DNA from: Spirosoma foliorum
GTDB lineage: Bacteria; Bacteroidota; Bacteroidia; Cytophagales; Spirosomataceae
Length of the DNA stretch: 64,000 bases
NCBI RefSeq assembly: GCF_014117325.1
Contig: NZ_CP059732.1
Location: 2,927,001 to 2,991,000, forward strand
Direction: 5' to 3'
Shown here: positions 26,928 to 35,864 of the stretch, piece after piece
Layout: the number at the start of each line of letters is the position of its first letter
How positions within the stretch are numbered: position 1 is the stretch's first letter
The notes under the pieces: model-generated
Databases searched by the model: none
What the model saw: the letters and a program-made list of their open reading frames with translations, nothing else
Told to the model about the DNA's origin: nothing
Program-made: the position numbers and the translations under genes

Positions 26928-28094
26928 TCAGTCACGCCAGCCTTCGGGTTTATACGGCGTTCGGGTATCACTGGAGACACAAACGGCTAGTGGAGGGCGG
27001 TTACCGATAGCTGGCTCCCGGGTCGGGTCATGACCGTTCAGGGCTTGAAATAAGCCAGGCGTGAAACCACTCGCATCACTACGGGTTAGCCAATAGCGAA
27101 ACGAAGAAACGCTGGATACGGTAAAATACCCAACCACCGCTTCATTGTACTGCGCCACATTGTGTATGTTGCCGACCAGCAGAGCCGGCTGCCCACCGTC
27201 CACACCACCTGTCGTCTGAGTCTGGTCACTCAATCGCTTCAGGTACTCGTAAGCCGATTTGGTTAAGGAGCTTTGTCTAATGTCAACCAGGCAATGCTCT
27301 TTCGAGTAGAGTGGAATGCGGCCAACAAGCAGGCCTTTGACTGGATTCCCATTGCTGTACTGATCGCTGAACAAGATCAGGTTATTGCTGTAAATAATTT
27401 CCCAACAGGCTGTTCGACAATTATAATCATAATTAGGGAAGGAAGAATTTAACGTATTATTGACACAATCTTCCAATAAGGCTCCTTGCGCATCAAGAAT
27501 TTGGTAGAGTCCTCGCTGGCAACTACGGCACCATTCCTGGCGTTCCCAATCCGTCCATTCCCACCGGTAATAATTGGTTTGATTAGCCGGGTCGGTAAAG
27601 TCTACGTAGAAATCATGAGCGGCCGTATAAATATTATTTAATCGCTCCGTTCCGCTTAAACTTGTGGGATTAAACTGAGCGCGAACTTGCCCGATGGGCG
27701 CCACGGGCTGAAGTAACTCGGGGGTTGATTCATAGTGCGTGCCATCCGATAGCGTGAACTTGAGTTGATACGTATGGCCAGCTTGACCCTGAAAGTCAGC
27801 GGGTAGCTGATAGCGGCCATCGGTAGTTTCCTGAGCGATCACCACGTTTCCTGAATCAACGACGAGCTGTACGTTAGCCTTAGTGACGGGTAGATACCCT
27901 AATCGACCGCTGAGGGGGTCCGCCTGGGAGCGATTAAGCCGAATCACCTGAGTCTCCGCCTTATCGGTAAGGGTGCCATCAACAATCAGCACATTAAGCG
28001 AGCTGTTAATGGTTGCTGGCCTGGGGTCAACACACCTAACGAGTCCTAAGCAACTGCTTAGGCAAATCAATAGAATGATGATTACTGAACGCAT
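26928..28094 (-). CDS. DUF4249 lipoprotein, TonB-receptor partner
   Basis: The 388-residue protein has a lipoprotein-like N-terminus from ATG 28094 (MRSVIIILLICLSSC, Cys15); a start at 28130 would add 12 residues. DUF4249 features are the beta-rich N-terminal domain (LNVLIVDGTLTDKAETQVIRL, VTKANVQLVVDSGNVV, GHTYQLKFTLSDGTHYES) and the later LLVGRIPLYS and Cys-rich segment CRSCQ...CRTACWE. DUF4249 genes normally sit beside TonB-dependent receptors with a carboxypeptidase-like domain, as here. They are presumed surface partners analogous to SusD, though substrate is not established. It is divergent from an AraC regulator. Confidence 0.88.
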   Translation of the reverse strand: MRSVIIILLICLSSCLGLVRCVDPRPATINSSLNVLIVDGTLTDKAETQVIRLNRSQADPLSGRLGYLPVTKANVQLVVDSGNVVIAQETTDGRYQLPADFQGQAGHTYQLKFTLSDGTHYESTPELLQPVAPIGQVRAQFNPTSLSGTERLNNIYTAAHDFYVDFTDPANQTNYYRWEWTDWERQEWCRSCQRGLYQILDAQGALLEDCVNNTLNSSFPNYDYNCRTACWEIIYSNNLILFSDQYSNGNPVKGLLVGRIPLYSKEHCLVDIRQSSLTKSAYEYLKRLSDQTQTTGGVDGGQPALLVGNIHNVAQYNEAVVGYFTVSSVSSFRYWLTRSDASGFTPGLFQALNGHDPTREPAIGNRPPLAVCVSSDTRTPYKPEGWRD

Positions 28095-28203
28095 ATAGCC
28101 AAACAGGAAATTACCTTCAAAAGTAGACAAGCGGCCTAGTTCGATTTTGGTATAAATCAGTTATTTGCTAGTATATTCCTATTGACAGTTGTATATTGAT
28201 TAT

Positions 28204-29064
28204 ATGAAACGTTATATTCAGCATGAGCCCTTTAATGTCTATCACTTTACCGTAGATCGCTGGCCGCACCCGGTTCACAAGCATAGCTATTTTGAAATTA
28301 TTTTTATCCGTAACGGTCTTGGGCGGCATTTTATAAATGGTCATACCTTTTCTTACGCAACGGGGGACGTGTTTTTATTAGGCCCGGAAGATTACCATTT
28401 CTTTGAGATTCAAGAACCGACTACATTTTGTTATATCCGTTTCACGGAGTTGTTTATTCGGGACCCTGCGTTGGCCCAATCCACCCAGTGGCTACCTATG
28501 GTCGAGTATTTACTTCAAACCCCTTACCAGGCCAACGGAAGTTTGGTGAAAGATCCAGGCGAAAAAGAGCTTTTGGAGCATTTGCTGATTGTACTAGTGC
28601 ATGAATATGATCGGGAAGAAGGCTATGACATGCTGATCATTAATGGAATCATGAAAGCACTTTTGGTGATGCTATCTCGTACGTTGGTTCGGCAACGAAC
28701 ACATGAATCCCAACAGCGTCCAAGCCCAAAACTAATGGAGGAACTCTTGCTGTATATCTGCCAACATATTCAGGACCCAAACGCCTTGCGAATTGAACGA
28801 TTAGTAGGACGCTTTAATCGGTCGGCCAGCTATTTAAGCGTGTTATTTAAAAAGCAAATGGGGGAATCGCTGCAAGTTTACATCCTTAAGTATAAGCTCA
28901 GGATGATCGAGAATCGGTTGCGATTCAGTAATCAAAGTATTACGCAGATTACCACTGAATTTGGCTTTACCGATAGTAGCCATTTGACAAAGCTCTTCAA
29001 AAAGCACTATGGCCTAACTCCTGGACGCTTTCGTCAAACAGCCGCTCAAGGGCAAAAGCCGTAG
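28204..29064 (+). CDS. AraC-family transcriptional regulator
   Basis: The 286-residue regulator has an N-terminal cupin-like sensor (PHPVHKHSYFEIIFIRNGLG, then FSYATGDVFLLGPEDYHFFEI). The C-terminal double HTH has FNRSASYLSVLFKKQMGESL and the second helix TEFGFTDSSHLTKLFKKHYGLTPGRFR. ATG 28204 is preferred over the TTG at 28189. It is transcribed away from the DUF4249/TonB-receptor operon with 109 bp between starts, so it is the obvious candidate regulator of that operon; the ligand is unknown. Two bases after its stop, relic DNA of another gene begins. Confidence 0.9.
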   Translation: MKRYIQHEPFNVYHFTVDRWPHPVHKHSYFEIIFIRNGLGRHFINGHTFSYATGDVFLLGPEDYHFFEIQEPTTFCYIRFTELFIRDPALAQSTQWLPMVEYLLQTPYQANGSLVKDPGEKELLEHLLIVLVHEYDREEGYDMLIINGIMKALLVMLSRTLVRQRTHESQQRPSPKLMEELLLYICQHIQDPNALRIERLVGRFNRSASYLSVLFKKQMGESLQVYILKYKLRMIENRLRFSNQSITQITTEFGFTDSSHLTKLFKKHYGLTPGRFRQTAAQGQKP

Positions 29065-29065
29065 T

Positions 29066-29334
29066 GCATCGAAATCGACGTGATAATTGAGAACACGTTT
29101 AAAGTGGTGGTGCTGGTTAACATCTCTCAGTATACTTGGGTTAAGTTTCAGGTTGTCCAGCGACTCCCGATTCTAACGGACGGTCAGTTCATCGGCGGCT
29201 CCGCTGGCCACGTATTCATAAGCCAGTGTTGTCATTACTCCCAATGCTTTTTTTTCAAAATCAAAGAGGTTGATCAGGTCGGATAAATCAATGGGAGTAG
29301 TCGGATGGATTTAGGAGTTTCGTAGGCCGTTCAT
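29066..29334 (-). pseudogene. Relic of an FMN-dependent alpha-hydroxy-acid oxidase N-terminus
   Basis: Reading the minus strand from ATG 29334 gives one continuous frame with two stops: TAA at 29313 and TAG at 29175. Between and after them the sequence is clearly the start of a lactate/glycolate-oxidase-type flavoprotein: DLINLFDFEKKALGVMTTLA, YEYVASGAADELTVR, stop, NRESLDNLKLNPSILRDV. In the family the stop position is a Trp (RWNRE), so TGG has become TAG. The rest of the enzyme (about 270 residues with the FMN-binding barrel and catalytic His) is missing; the relic ends where the AraC gene ends. It is a truncated, non-functional remnant. Confidence 0.78.
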
Positions 29335-29383
29335 AACTCAGAAAGAGCAAACGATAGCCGAGCTACCGTTGTACAGCAATCTG

Positions 29384-29479
29384 GTAATCACAGAGGCACC
29401 AAGAATACAGAGAGAAAACTGAGTTTCAAAATGAATTTTGTTCCATTTCTCTCCGTATTCTCGGTGCCTCTGTGGTTAC
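29384..29479. repeat. Long intergenic hairpin, family F
   Basis: Arms 29384-29417 and 29446-29479 match at 31 of 34 positions with a 28-nt loop. The differences are transitions that mostly keep G-U pairing in one strand. The word CACAGAGGCACC is shared with the outer inverted repeat at 43.8-44.06 kb. It lies downstream of the minus-strand gene at 29501 and upstream of the oxidase relic. Confidence 0.9.
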
Positions 29480-29500
29480 TATCTTTTCCCGGTTGGTAAG

Positions 29501-30073
29501 TCACGAGTGCACTACTGGCAGGGGAAATCGAATTGTTGTTGAATAATAATTCCAGCTACTCCCTGCCGTTTGCTCCAAATACCCATATATCTGTTGCGAA
29601 GGAGGTACATTACTAAACGTTAACGCAACTGCCTGTTTGCCATTCAACACTTTTGTTCCTGCGTTCCCAACTGTGCCGAGTCCAGCATTCCCTTGAAGAC
29701 TAAACTGATTCTGACTGGAATTCTCAATAAGAAAGACCATTACGTAATTGGAAACCGAGGTTATTCCATAGGCGACTGGCTCAAAATGCATCTGGATAGT
29801 CGGATTACGAATAGGCGAATTTCGTCTATCGAAACTAGCGTAAGGTGTCATCGCATCAGCCTGAACAATATCGGGCTGGATAAATGTAAGATTGGTGCGC
29901 CCTTTCCCCACCGTTCTCGTTACGCTCAACGTATCGATTGAGAAAAAACTGGGCAAGGGAAAGCTAGGGCCCAAACCGGGCGACGCAAACGTGCCCAATA
30001 ATTTTTCTAAAGAGGTTTCCGCCTGAAAGTCATCGAAATTGATTCTGTTCTTTTCAAATTTTGCTAACTTCAT
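29501..30073 (-). CDS. Hypothetical protein (190 aa)
   Basis: The gene is not recognised. The 190-residue product starts MKLAKFEKNRINFDDFQAE, has no signal peptide or membrane segment, and is rich in beta-type sequence after residue 50 (TIQMHFEPVAYGITSVSNYV; GKQAVALTFSNVPPSQQIYGYL). A Gly/Asn-rich stretch lies around 125-140. A beta-sandwich is plausible. Codon use looks like that of its neighbours. It stands alone between two hairpin regions. Confidence 0.6.
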   Translation of the reverse strand: MKLAKFEKNRINFDDFQAETSLEKLLGTFASPGLGPSFPLPSFFSIDTLSVTRTVGKGRTNLTFIQPDIVQADAMTPYASFDRRNSPIRNPTIQMHFEPVAYGITSVSNYVMVFLIENSSQNQFSLQGNAGLGTVGNAGTKVLNGKQAVALTFSNVPPSQQIYGYLEQTAGSSWNYYSTTIRFPLPVVHS

Positions 30074-30185
30074 TTGCTTAGTCGTTTATGGTTAACAATA
30101 ATCCTCACCGCAAATGTTGGGCGCTAAGCGAACGTTTTGTATCTGATCTTTAGTAAACGGTAAACTATGCGTAGTAATACGCTAA

Positions 30186-30266
30186 GATGGCGCAAGGCTG
30201 GAGCCTTGCGCCATCAACAAGCTGGCCCGGTCAATTGTGATTAGCAATCGACCGGGCCAGCTTGTT
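30186..30266. repeat. Two abutting hairpins downstream of aconitase
   Basis: Hairpin 1 (30186-30215) has perfect 14-bp arms with a GG loop. Hairpin 2 (30216-30266) follows with no gap: 22-nt arms at 30216-30237 and 30245-30266 match at 21 of 22 around a 7-nt loop. They lie 22 bp after the aconitase stop on the minus strand and may jointly terminate or protect that mRNA. No clear U-tract is present. Confidence 0.88.
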
Positions 30267-30287
30267 AACTAGTTATGTGCCTATTAA

Positions 30288-32555
30288 TTAGGCATTTTGC
30301 TTCATCCGAATGATGTTCAGAGCGGCACCCGCTTTGAACCACTCGATTTGGCCTTCGTTGTAGGTATGGTTCACAGGGAACTCATCTGTGGTGCCATCAG
30401 CGTGATGCAGAACGATTTCGAGCGGACGACCTGGCGAAAACTCGGTCAGGCCATCGATGTCGATCACATCATCTTCCTGAATTTTGTCGTAATCAGCAGG
30501 GTTAGCAAATGTTAACGCCAGCATACCCTGTTTTTTCAGGTTGGTTTCGTGAATACGAGCGAATGAACGCACCAGAATAGCACGAACACCTAGGAAACGA
30601 GGCTCCATAGCTGCGTGCTCACGAGACGAACCTTCGCCGTAGTTTTCGTCACCAACGACAATCGAACCGATGCCCGCAGCTTTGTAAGCGCGTTGAACAG
30701 CAGGCACTTCACCATACTCGCCGGTCAGTTGGTTTTTAACGCTGTTGGTCTTCTCATTGTAGAAGTTCACCGCGCCAATCAGCATATTGTTCGAAATGTT
30801 GTCGAGGTGACCACGGAATTTCAACCAGGGACCCGCCATCGAAATATGGTCGGTGGTACACTTGCCTTTCGCTTTGATCAGCAGTTTCAATCCTTTCAGA
30901 TCAGTACCCTCCCAGGCCGCAAATGGAGCCAGCAATTGCAAACGGTCCGACGTTGGCGAAACGATTACCTGCACATCCGATCCGTCTTCGGCGGGAGCCT
31001 GATAACCAGCATCATCAACAGCATAGCCTTTAACGGGTTGCTCAATACCCTGTGGCTCGTCGAGCATGACCTGCTCACCTGCTTCGTTGGTCAGTGTATC
31101 GGTCATTGGGTTGAACGTCAGGTCACCCGCAATAACGAGTGCTGTCACGATTTCGGGTGATGCCACGAAAGCGTGGGTGCTGGCGTTACCGTCATTCCGT
31201 TTAGCGAAGTTCCGGTTGAACGACGTGATGATCGAGTTTTTACGGGTTGGGTCATCCATGTGACGCGCCCACTGTCCGATACAAGGACCGCAGGCATTGG
31301 CCAGAACCACGCCACCGATCTCTTCGAACGTATCGAGCAAACCATCGCGCTCAGCCGTGAACCGAACCAGTTCAGAACCCGGCGTTACCGTAAATTCGGC
31401 CTTGGTTTTCAGATTCTTCGCCGTGGCCTGAGCCGCTACCGAAGCCGAACGAGTCATGTCTTCGTAGCTGGAGTTGGTGCAGGAACCAATCAAACCGACT
31501 TCTAGTTTGGCAGGCCAGTTATTTTCTTTCACCGCTTTAGCAAAATTCGACAGCGGCCACGCTAAATCTGGCGTAAATGGACCATTGATGTGTGGTTCCA
31601 GCGTCGACAGGTCGATTTCGATGAGTTGGTCGTAGTACGAAGCAGGGTCTGCATACACTTCGTCATCCGACCGCAAATCAGCTTTCACAGCGTCGGCTGC
31701 GGCAGCAATATCAGCCCGGCTGGTCGCTTTCAGGTAATCGGCCATTTTCTCGTCATAGGCGAAAATCGAGGTAGTTGCCCCAATTTCAGCACCCATGTTA
31801 CAAATCGTGCCTTTACCCGTAGCCGACAGACTTTCGGCACCTTCGCCGAAGTATTCAACAATACAACCCGTTCCGCCTTTTACGGTCAGGATACCCGCTA
31901 CACGCAGAATAACGTCTTTAGCTGATGCCCAACCGCTCAGTTTACCAGTCAGTTTCACACCGATCAGTTTGGGCATTTTCAATTCCCAGGCTAAGCCCGC
32001 CATAACGTCGCAGGCATCAGCTCCACCCACGCCAATGGCGATCATACCCAGACCACCCGCGTTTGGTGTGTGCGAATCGGTACCGATCATCATACCACCC
32101 GGAAAGGCGTAGTTTTCAAGTACAACCTGGTGAATGATACCAGCACCTGGTTTCCAGAAACCAATACCATATTTATTGGAAATAGACGCCAGGAAGTCGT
32201 ATACTTCTTTGTTTTTGCTCTTCGCAATATCTAAATCCTGAACGGCTCCTACTTCGGCCTGAATCAAGTGGTCGCAGTGAACGGTAGAGGGAACAGCTAC
32301 TTGAGGCCGACCTGCCTGCATAAACTGCAATAACGCCATTTGGGCCGTTGCATCCTGCATAGCCACACGGTCTGGGGCGAAATCCACATAGGCTTTTCCC
32401 CGCTCAAACGCCTGGGTTGTTTCGCCAGCAAAAAGGTGACTGTATAAAATTTTCTCCGACAAGGTCAGCGGTTTGCCCACTGCCTTCCGGGCTGCTTCGA
32501 CGCGTTTACCGAGGTTAGCGTACACGCGCTGAATCATATCTAAGTCAAAAGCCAT
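30288..32555 (-). CDS. Aconitate hydratase
   Basis: Aconitase converts citrate to isocitrate in the TCA cycle with a 4Fe-4S cluster. The 755-residue protein is the mitochondrial-type form. The cluster ligands are visible in [11 protein letters not shown] and [10 protein letters not shown], the substrate motif is [25 protein letters not shown], and the swivelling C-terminal domain has [15 protein letters not shown]. Start is ATG 32555 ([19 protein letters not shown]). It is a lone gene with a 323-bp upstream region and a double hairpin downstream. Confidence 0.96.
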   Translation of the reverse strand: MAFDLDMIQRVYANLGKRVEAARKAVGKPLTLSEKILYSHLFAGETTQAFERGKAYVDFAPDRVAMQDATAQMALLQFMQAGRPQVAVPSTVHCDHLIQAEVGAVQDLDIAKSKNKEVYDFLASISNKYGIGFWKPGAGIIHQVVLENYAFPGGMMIGTDSHTPNAGGLGMIAIGVGGADACDVMAGLAWELKMPKLIGVKLTGKLSGWASAKDVILRVAGILTVKGGTGCIVEYFGEGAESLSATGKGTICNMGAEIGATTSIFAYDEKMADYLKATSRADIAAAADAVKADLRSDDEVYADPASYYDQLIEIDLSTLEPHINGPFTPDLAWPLSNFAKAVKENNWPAKLEVGLIGSCTNSSYEDMTRSASVAAQATAKNLKTKAEFTVTPGSELVRFTAERDGLLDTFEEIGGVVLANACGPCIGQWARHMDDPTRKNSIITSFNRNFAKRNDGNASTHAFVASPEIVTALVIAGDLTFNPMTDTLTNEAGEQVMLDEPQGIEQPVKGYAVDDAGYQAPAEDGSDVQVIVSPTSDRLQLLAPFAAWEGTDLKGLKLLIKAKGKCTTDHISMAGPWLKFRGHLDNISNNMLIGAVNFYNEKTNSVKNQLTGEYGEVPAVQRAYKAAGIGSIVVGDENYGEGSSREHAAMEPRFLGVRAILVRSFARIHETNLKKQGMLALTFANPADYDKIQEDDVIDIDGLTEFSPGRPLEIVLHHADGTTDEFPVNHTYNEGQIEWFKAGAALNIIRMKQNA

Positions 32556-32878
32556 AGTAAGTAGGATAACAGGTTACTGAAAATATATTCTATAAAGACA
32601 ACCACAGAACTCGGTAAATGGATTCAAATACGTGGCTTAAAAGTAGAAGTTTCTGGCTCGTTTTAGAAATATTCTGATAATTTGGAACTGTTCTGATCAT
32701 GAATGCGAACCAGTGATATAGGCACCTATACTATATACCTTACCGTTCGCTCTGTTTATTAGTCACATTTTGCACGAAATAGTCATTTAACGAGTACCTT
32801 GTTGATTAAAATCGCATTAACCCGTTGGAAGGTACAATTCATCAAACGAAAACGGTTAATGCATAGCTACTAACTCGT
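32556..32878. other. Divergent promoter region, aconitase / CHRD gene
   Basis: This 323-bp interval between two divergent starts must hold both promoters. A weak Bacteroidota-type promoter (TTTG, 22 nt, TACCTTG) is readable at about 32771-32803 toward the CHRD gene; spacing is longer than the usual 19-21. No ORF or hairpin of note was found. Confidence 0.35.
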
Positions 32879-33346
32879 ATGAATAAGAAAAACACAATCC
32901 TATCAATCACTGCACTACTGGCTTTAGCCTTTGCTTTTTCATCGTGTAAAAACGACGACAACCCAACGATCACTTCCACTACAACCAAGTTAACAGCAAC
33001 GCTCAACGGTGCCAGCGAAAAACCAACCTCTACCTCGTCGGCAGCTACAGGCACGTTTACAGGTGTAGTTGATGAATCAACCCGTGTATTAAGCTACACG
33101 GTAACGTACACGGGTCCCTTCACCTCGTCATTAACAGCCGGTCATTTACACCGTGTTACGAATACAACAGCCTTGACAGGTGGTGTTGAAATACCTTTCA
33201 CGAGTTTAACCAGCCCGATTATTGGCACATTTCAATTAGCGAATCAGAATCGGGTAGATAGTCTTAAGAATGGTTTTTATTACGCCAACCTACATACGAC
33301 GGTCTACCCGGCCGGTGAAATTCGTGGCGATATCAAAAAGCAATAG
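32879..33346 (+). CDS. CHRD-domain lipoprotein
   Basis: The 155-residue protein has a lipoprotein signal (lipobox FSSC, Cys23). One CHRD domain covers about 38-153: KLTATLNGASEKPTSTSSAA, TGTFTGVVDESTRVLSYTVT, GHLHRV and the final NLHTTVYPAGEIRGDI. CHRD domains, named after chordin, occur in many secreted bacterial proteins without a settled function. It ends 17 bp before a strong terminator shared with the convergent Hsp20 gene. Confidence 0.92.
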   Translation: MNKKNTILSITALLALAFAFSSCKNDDNPTITSTTTKLTATLNGASEKPTSTSSAATGTFTGVVDESTRVLSYTVTYTGPFTSSLTAGHLHRVTNTTALTGGVEIPFTSLTSPIIGTFQLANQNRVDSLKNGFYYANLHTTVYPAGEIRGDIKKQ

Positions 33347-33362
33347 TTTACAACTAGCTGCA

Positions 33363-33405
33363 AACAAAAATGCCAGACTGTATTTTACGGTCTGGCATTT
33401 TTGTT
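33363..33405. terminator. Bidirectional Rho-independent terminator
   Basis: A perfect 16-bp stem (33363-33378 with 33390-33405, loop 11 nt) has the core TGCCAGAC and A/T tracts on both outer sides (CAAAAA and TTTTTGTT). It sits between the convergent CHRD and Hsp20 genes and can serve both. Confidence 0.92.
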
Positions 33406-33422
33406 ATTTATTACTCAATTTA

Positions 33423-33908
33423 CTAGGCCACAGAGATCGTCTGCGCAGGCTTATTGGTAGCTGGATTCTTGGGAAGAACCACTTTCAGCACGCCATCGGC
33501 ATAACTAGCCGAGATGCTTTCGGTGAGGACTTTGTCGTTGAGCTGGAACGACCGTTCGAACGACTGGTTGCCGTACTCCTGATACGTATACTTGCTCGAT
33601 GCTGACTGTTCCTCTGCATTCGGCTGATCAGTGCTCTGATACGAAATCGTCAGGACATCGTCTTTAACCGTTAGCTTAACGTTCTCTTTTACCAGCCCTG
33701 CCGCATAGAGCGAGATGGTATATTCGGCATCGGTTTCTTCAATATTGACAGGTACGTGCTGGAAACCACCGGCGTGACGACCTTCCCAGAATTTACCGAA
33801 TTTACCGCGGCCAAACATGGGACCACCCCAGTTTCCGCCAAATTTACCTCGTCCCCAGGGACCACAATTACCTTTATGTTCTGATTGAAATGCTTGTTTA
33901 TTATACAT
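33423..33908 (-). CDS. Small heat-shock protein, Hsp20/alpha-crystallin family
   Basis: An ATP-independent chaperone that binds unfolding proteins in oligomers. The 161-residue product has a Gly/Phe/Trp-rich N-terminal arm (RGKFGGNWGGPMFGRGKFG, residues 20-38). The alpha-crystallin domain covers about 50-145 (VPVNIEETDAEYTISLYAAG, VKLTVKDDVLTISY, YADGVLKVVLPKN). The C-terminal extension is short, and the I/V-x-I/V motif appears as TISVA. A small membrane protein gene lies 62 bp upstream on the same strand. Confidence 0.93.
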   Translation of the reverse strand: MYNKQAFQSEHKGNCGPWGRGKFGGNWGGPMFGRGKFGKFWEGRHAGGFQHVPVNIEETDAEYTISLYAAGLVKENVKLTVKDDVLTISYQSTDQPNAEEQSASSKYTYQEYGNQSFERSFQLNDKVLTESISASYADGVLKVVLPKNPATNKPAQTISVA

Positions 33909-33970
33909 GGTTGTGTGTGTTTTAGTCTTGTGTTTACTGATTTTGTTTTTGTGTGTTTACTTGTTCTGGC

Positions 33971-34234
33971 TTAGTTGATTGGGATGACCCGTTCATAACG
34001 TTGTACACTTATGGGTGAACGATAGGTTGGATTGTCGATGGATATAATATTCGATGACTGCCAGCCACCCCGTTCAAATCGTCCGAATGATCGGCCGGCT
34101 AACCGGGCGCCTGCTACGCGAACCACCAGGAATAACCCCAAACCAACCAGCAATACTTTTACAATAAGGGTAAGTAGAAACAGGACCAACCCGACCGCCA
34201 GTGCTACACCAGCTACTCTCCAAATGATGTTCAT
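33971..34234 (-). CDS. Small membrane protein (87 aa)
   Basis: The 87-residue product is dominated by one or two hydrophobic stretches (residues 4-42, AGVALAVGLVLFLLTLIVKVLLVGLG), followed by a basic Gly/Arg-rich segment (AGRSFGRFERGG) and a polar tail. No family is recognised. It lies 62 bp upstream of hsp20 on the same strand and may belong to the same stress-induced unit. Confidence 0.6.
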   Translation of the reverse strand: MNIIWRVAGVALAVGLVLFLLTLIVKVLLVGLGLFLVVRVAGARLAGRSFGRFERGGWQSSNIISIDNPTYRSPISVQRYERVIPIN

Positions 34235-34605
34235 GTTGTTTATGTTTAAATGGTTTCAGAAAAGCCTTTTTGCCTGAAGTTGGTAGAGACGAACATTGAC
34301 GGCCGATTTTTTCGAGACGCCAACTTCTAGCTTTGCGGCTTTAGTAGGGATGACGGAGAAGCGAATTGTTTTACTTTAAAAAATCGTAAACTTTTTTTCA
34401 GAGCTTAGACTTCAGCGAGTTATCAGCCAACCATTTTCAAATACAAGAACCTTATTTCCAGACACTTAAAACCAAAACAATCTAATTATATTGAGTAGAA
34501 AAAGTCAAAAATAGTTAGTGGTAACTATTGAGGTTAGCGCGGGATCGGTGGACTTTTAGGGCATAAAACATCTAAACGCGAACTCCCCAATCTAGTCAAC
34601 CCACT
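34235..34605. other. Interval without recognised genes
   Basis: The 371 bp between the divergent small membrane protein and the serine protease hold no coding frame longer than a few codons. The sequence is AT-rich toward the middle (two T/A runs near 34375-34400), consistent with promoters, but no specific site could be assigned. Confidence 0.4.
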
Positions 34606-35853
34606 ATGAAATTATCGGCGGTTTTATTAGTACTCTGTTTGTCAGTTGAACTTGTTGCCTGCTGGAAACGAAAAATGCCTGTTGAAGATGTCATCGCTCA
34701 GGCCGACTCTTCAGTGGTGGAAGTCAAGGGCTATCAGGCAAACAACCGGACTATGCTCGGCACCGGGTTCGTCATCGACTCAAAAGGTCTGATCGTAACC
34801 AACTACCACGTTATCCGCGATGCAGAACGAATTGAGGTTACCCTATCGAATGGCCGAACGTATCCAGTGTTGGGGGTTGTGGACTACAATTTTAGCGATC
34901 CGGGCTATCCTGATTTTGCTATACTCAAAATCGATGCGGAAATCGATCTGGCCGCCCTCCCGCTGGGTAATGATGATGAATTAAAATCGGGCGAAACGGT
35001 TGTGACGATTGGCAACCCAATTGCTTACGCCCACACGCCATCGGTTGGGAATTTCGCTCAGCGTCGGCAGCTCGACAGTGTGGCTTATCTACAAATAACC
35101 GCTCCTATCTCGCACGGAAATAGTGGTGGGCCATTACTCAATCTTTATGGTGAGGTGGTTGGCATCAATACGCTTGGCGATGAGCGTGGACAAAACCTAA
35201 ATTTTGCGCTATCGGTGCAGTACATAAAAGATGCGCTTGATAAACAAGGGCACGCTGTTCGCTACACTGTTAGTGACGTACTGGCGATGCAGAAAAAACG
35301 GGATGCCGAGCAGTTTGAAAAACTATTCACTACCTACGAACATCCACAGAAACTATTCTCCATGCTATATCCACGTGGTTGGCAAACGTATCAGGGAAGC
35401 CGCTGGCGCTATGGTGTCGATCCCGACACCAGTTATGTGTACACCTGCGTGTTTGCGCCGGATGGAGCCTACAATCCAGAAACAGGTTATCTGGCCGGTG
35501 GCATTCGGGTGGTTTTCTATCAGCCACCCAGCGGTCGGGTCTGGGCCGGCATTCTGAACCGTTGGCCAGCGGCCTTTAAGCGACGAACACTGGAAGCCAA
35601 TAACGGTTTTGCCTTTACGGATTCGTCGGTCATTACGCTTGATCAGATTCCAGCCCGGCTCTACACCGCCATTGGTCGAAATGAAAATATCAGCGAGATT
35701 GAACTGGACCGGTTTATCGTATCAGGCCATCCCAACTACCTGCTTTCGGTCGAATTAGCCTGCCCTAACAGCCAGTCGCAGGTTTATGATACCTATTATC
35801 GGGCCATTTTACAATCGTTCCGATTCGGTCTTGATCGGGGTTCGGCACCTTAA
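34606..35853 (+). CDS. Trypsin-like serine protease (S1C, DegP-like), lipoprotein
   Basis: The 415-residue protein has a lipoprotein signal with a candidate lipobox at LVAC (Cys19). The trypsin-like domain (about 28-220) keeps the full triad: H68 in TNYHVI, D103 in PDFAILKID and S173 in GNSGGPLLN. There is no PDZ domain; instead a C-terminal region of about 190 residues with no recognised family follows (LFSMLYPRGWQTYQGSRWRYG; a Trp/Tyr-rich beta-type sequence). It is probably periplasmic and membrane-tethered. Neighbours give no clue to substrates. ATG 34606 starts directly at the signal peptide. Confidence 0.87.
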   Translation: MKLSAVLLVLCLSVELVACWKRKMPVEDVIAQADSSVVEVKGYQANNRTMLGTGFVIDSKGLIVTNYHVIRDAERIEVTLSNGRTYPVLGVVDYNFSDPGYPDFAILKIDAEIDLAALPLGNDDELKSGETVVTIGNPIAYAHTPSVGNFAQRRQLDSVAYLQITAPISHGNSGGPLLNLYGEVVGINTLGDERGQNLNFALSVQYIKDALDKQGHAVRYTVSDVLAMQKKRDAEQFEKLFTTYEHPQKLFSMLYPRGWQTYQGSRWRYGVDPDTSYVYTCVFAPDGAYNPETGYLAGGIRVVFYQPPSGRVWAGILNRWPAAFKRRTLEANNGFAFTDSSVITLDQIPARLYTAIGRNENISEIELDRFIVSGHPNYLLSVELACPNSQSQVYDTYYRAILQSFRFGLDRGSAP

Positions 35854-35864
35854 AATTCAATTCA

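Noticed and set aside
29080..29286. 68-codon plus-strand open frame after the AraC gene
   Set aside because: The opposite strand reads as the start of an alpha-hydroxy-acid oxidase with stop codons, so the plus frame is antisense to a relic.
30615..31160. 181-codon plus-strand frame inside aconitase
   Set aside because: Antisense to the conserved C-terminal aconitase domain; no start context or family pattern.
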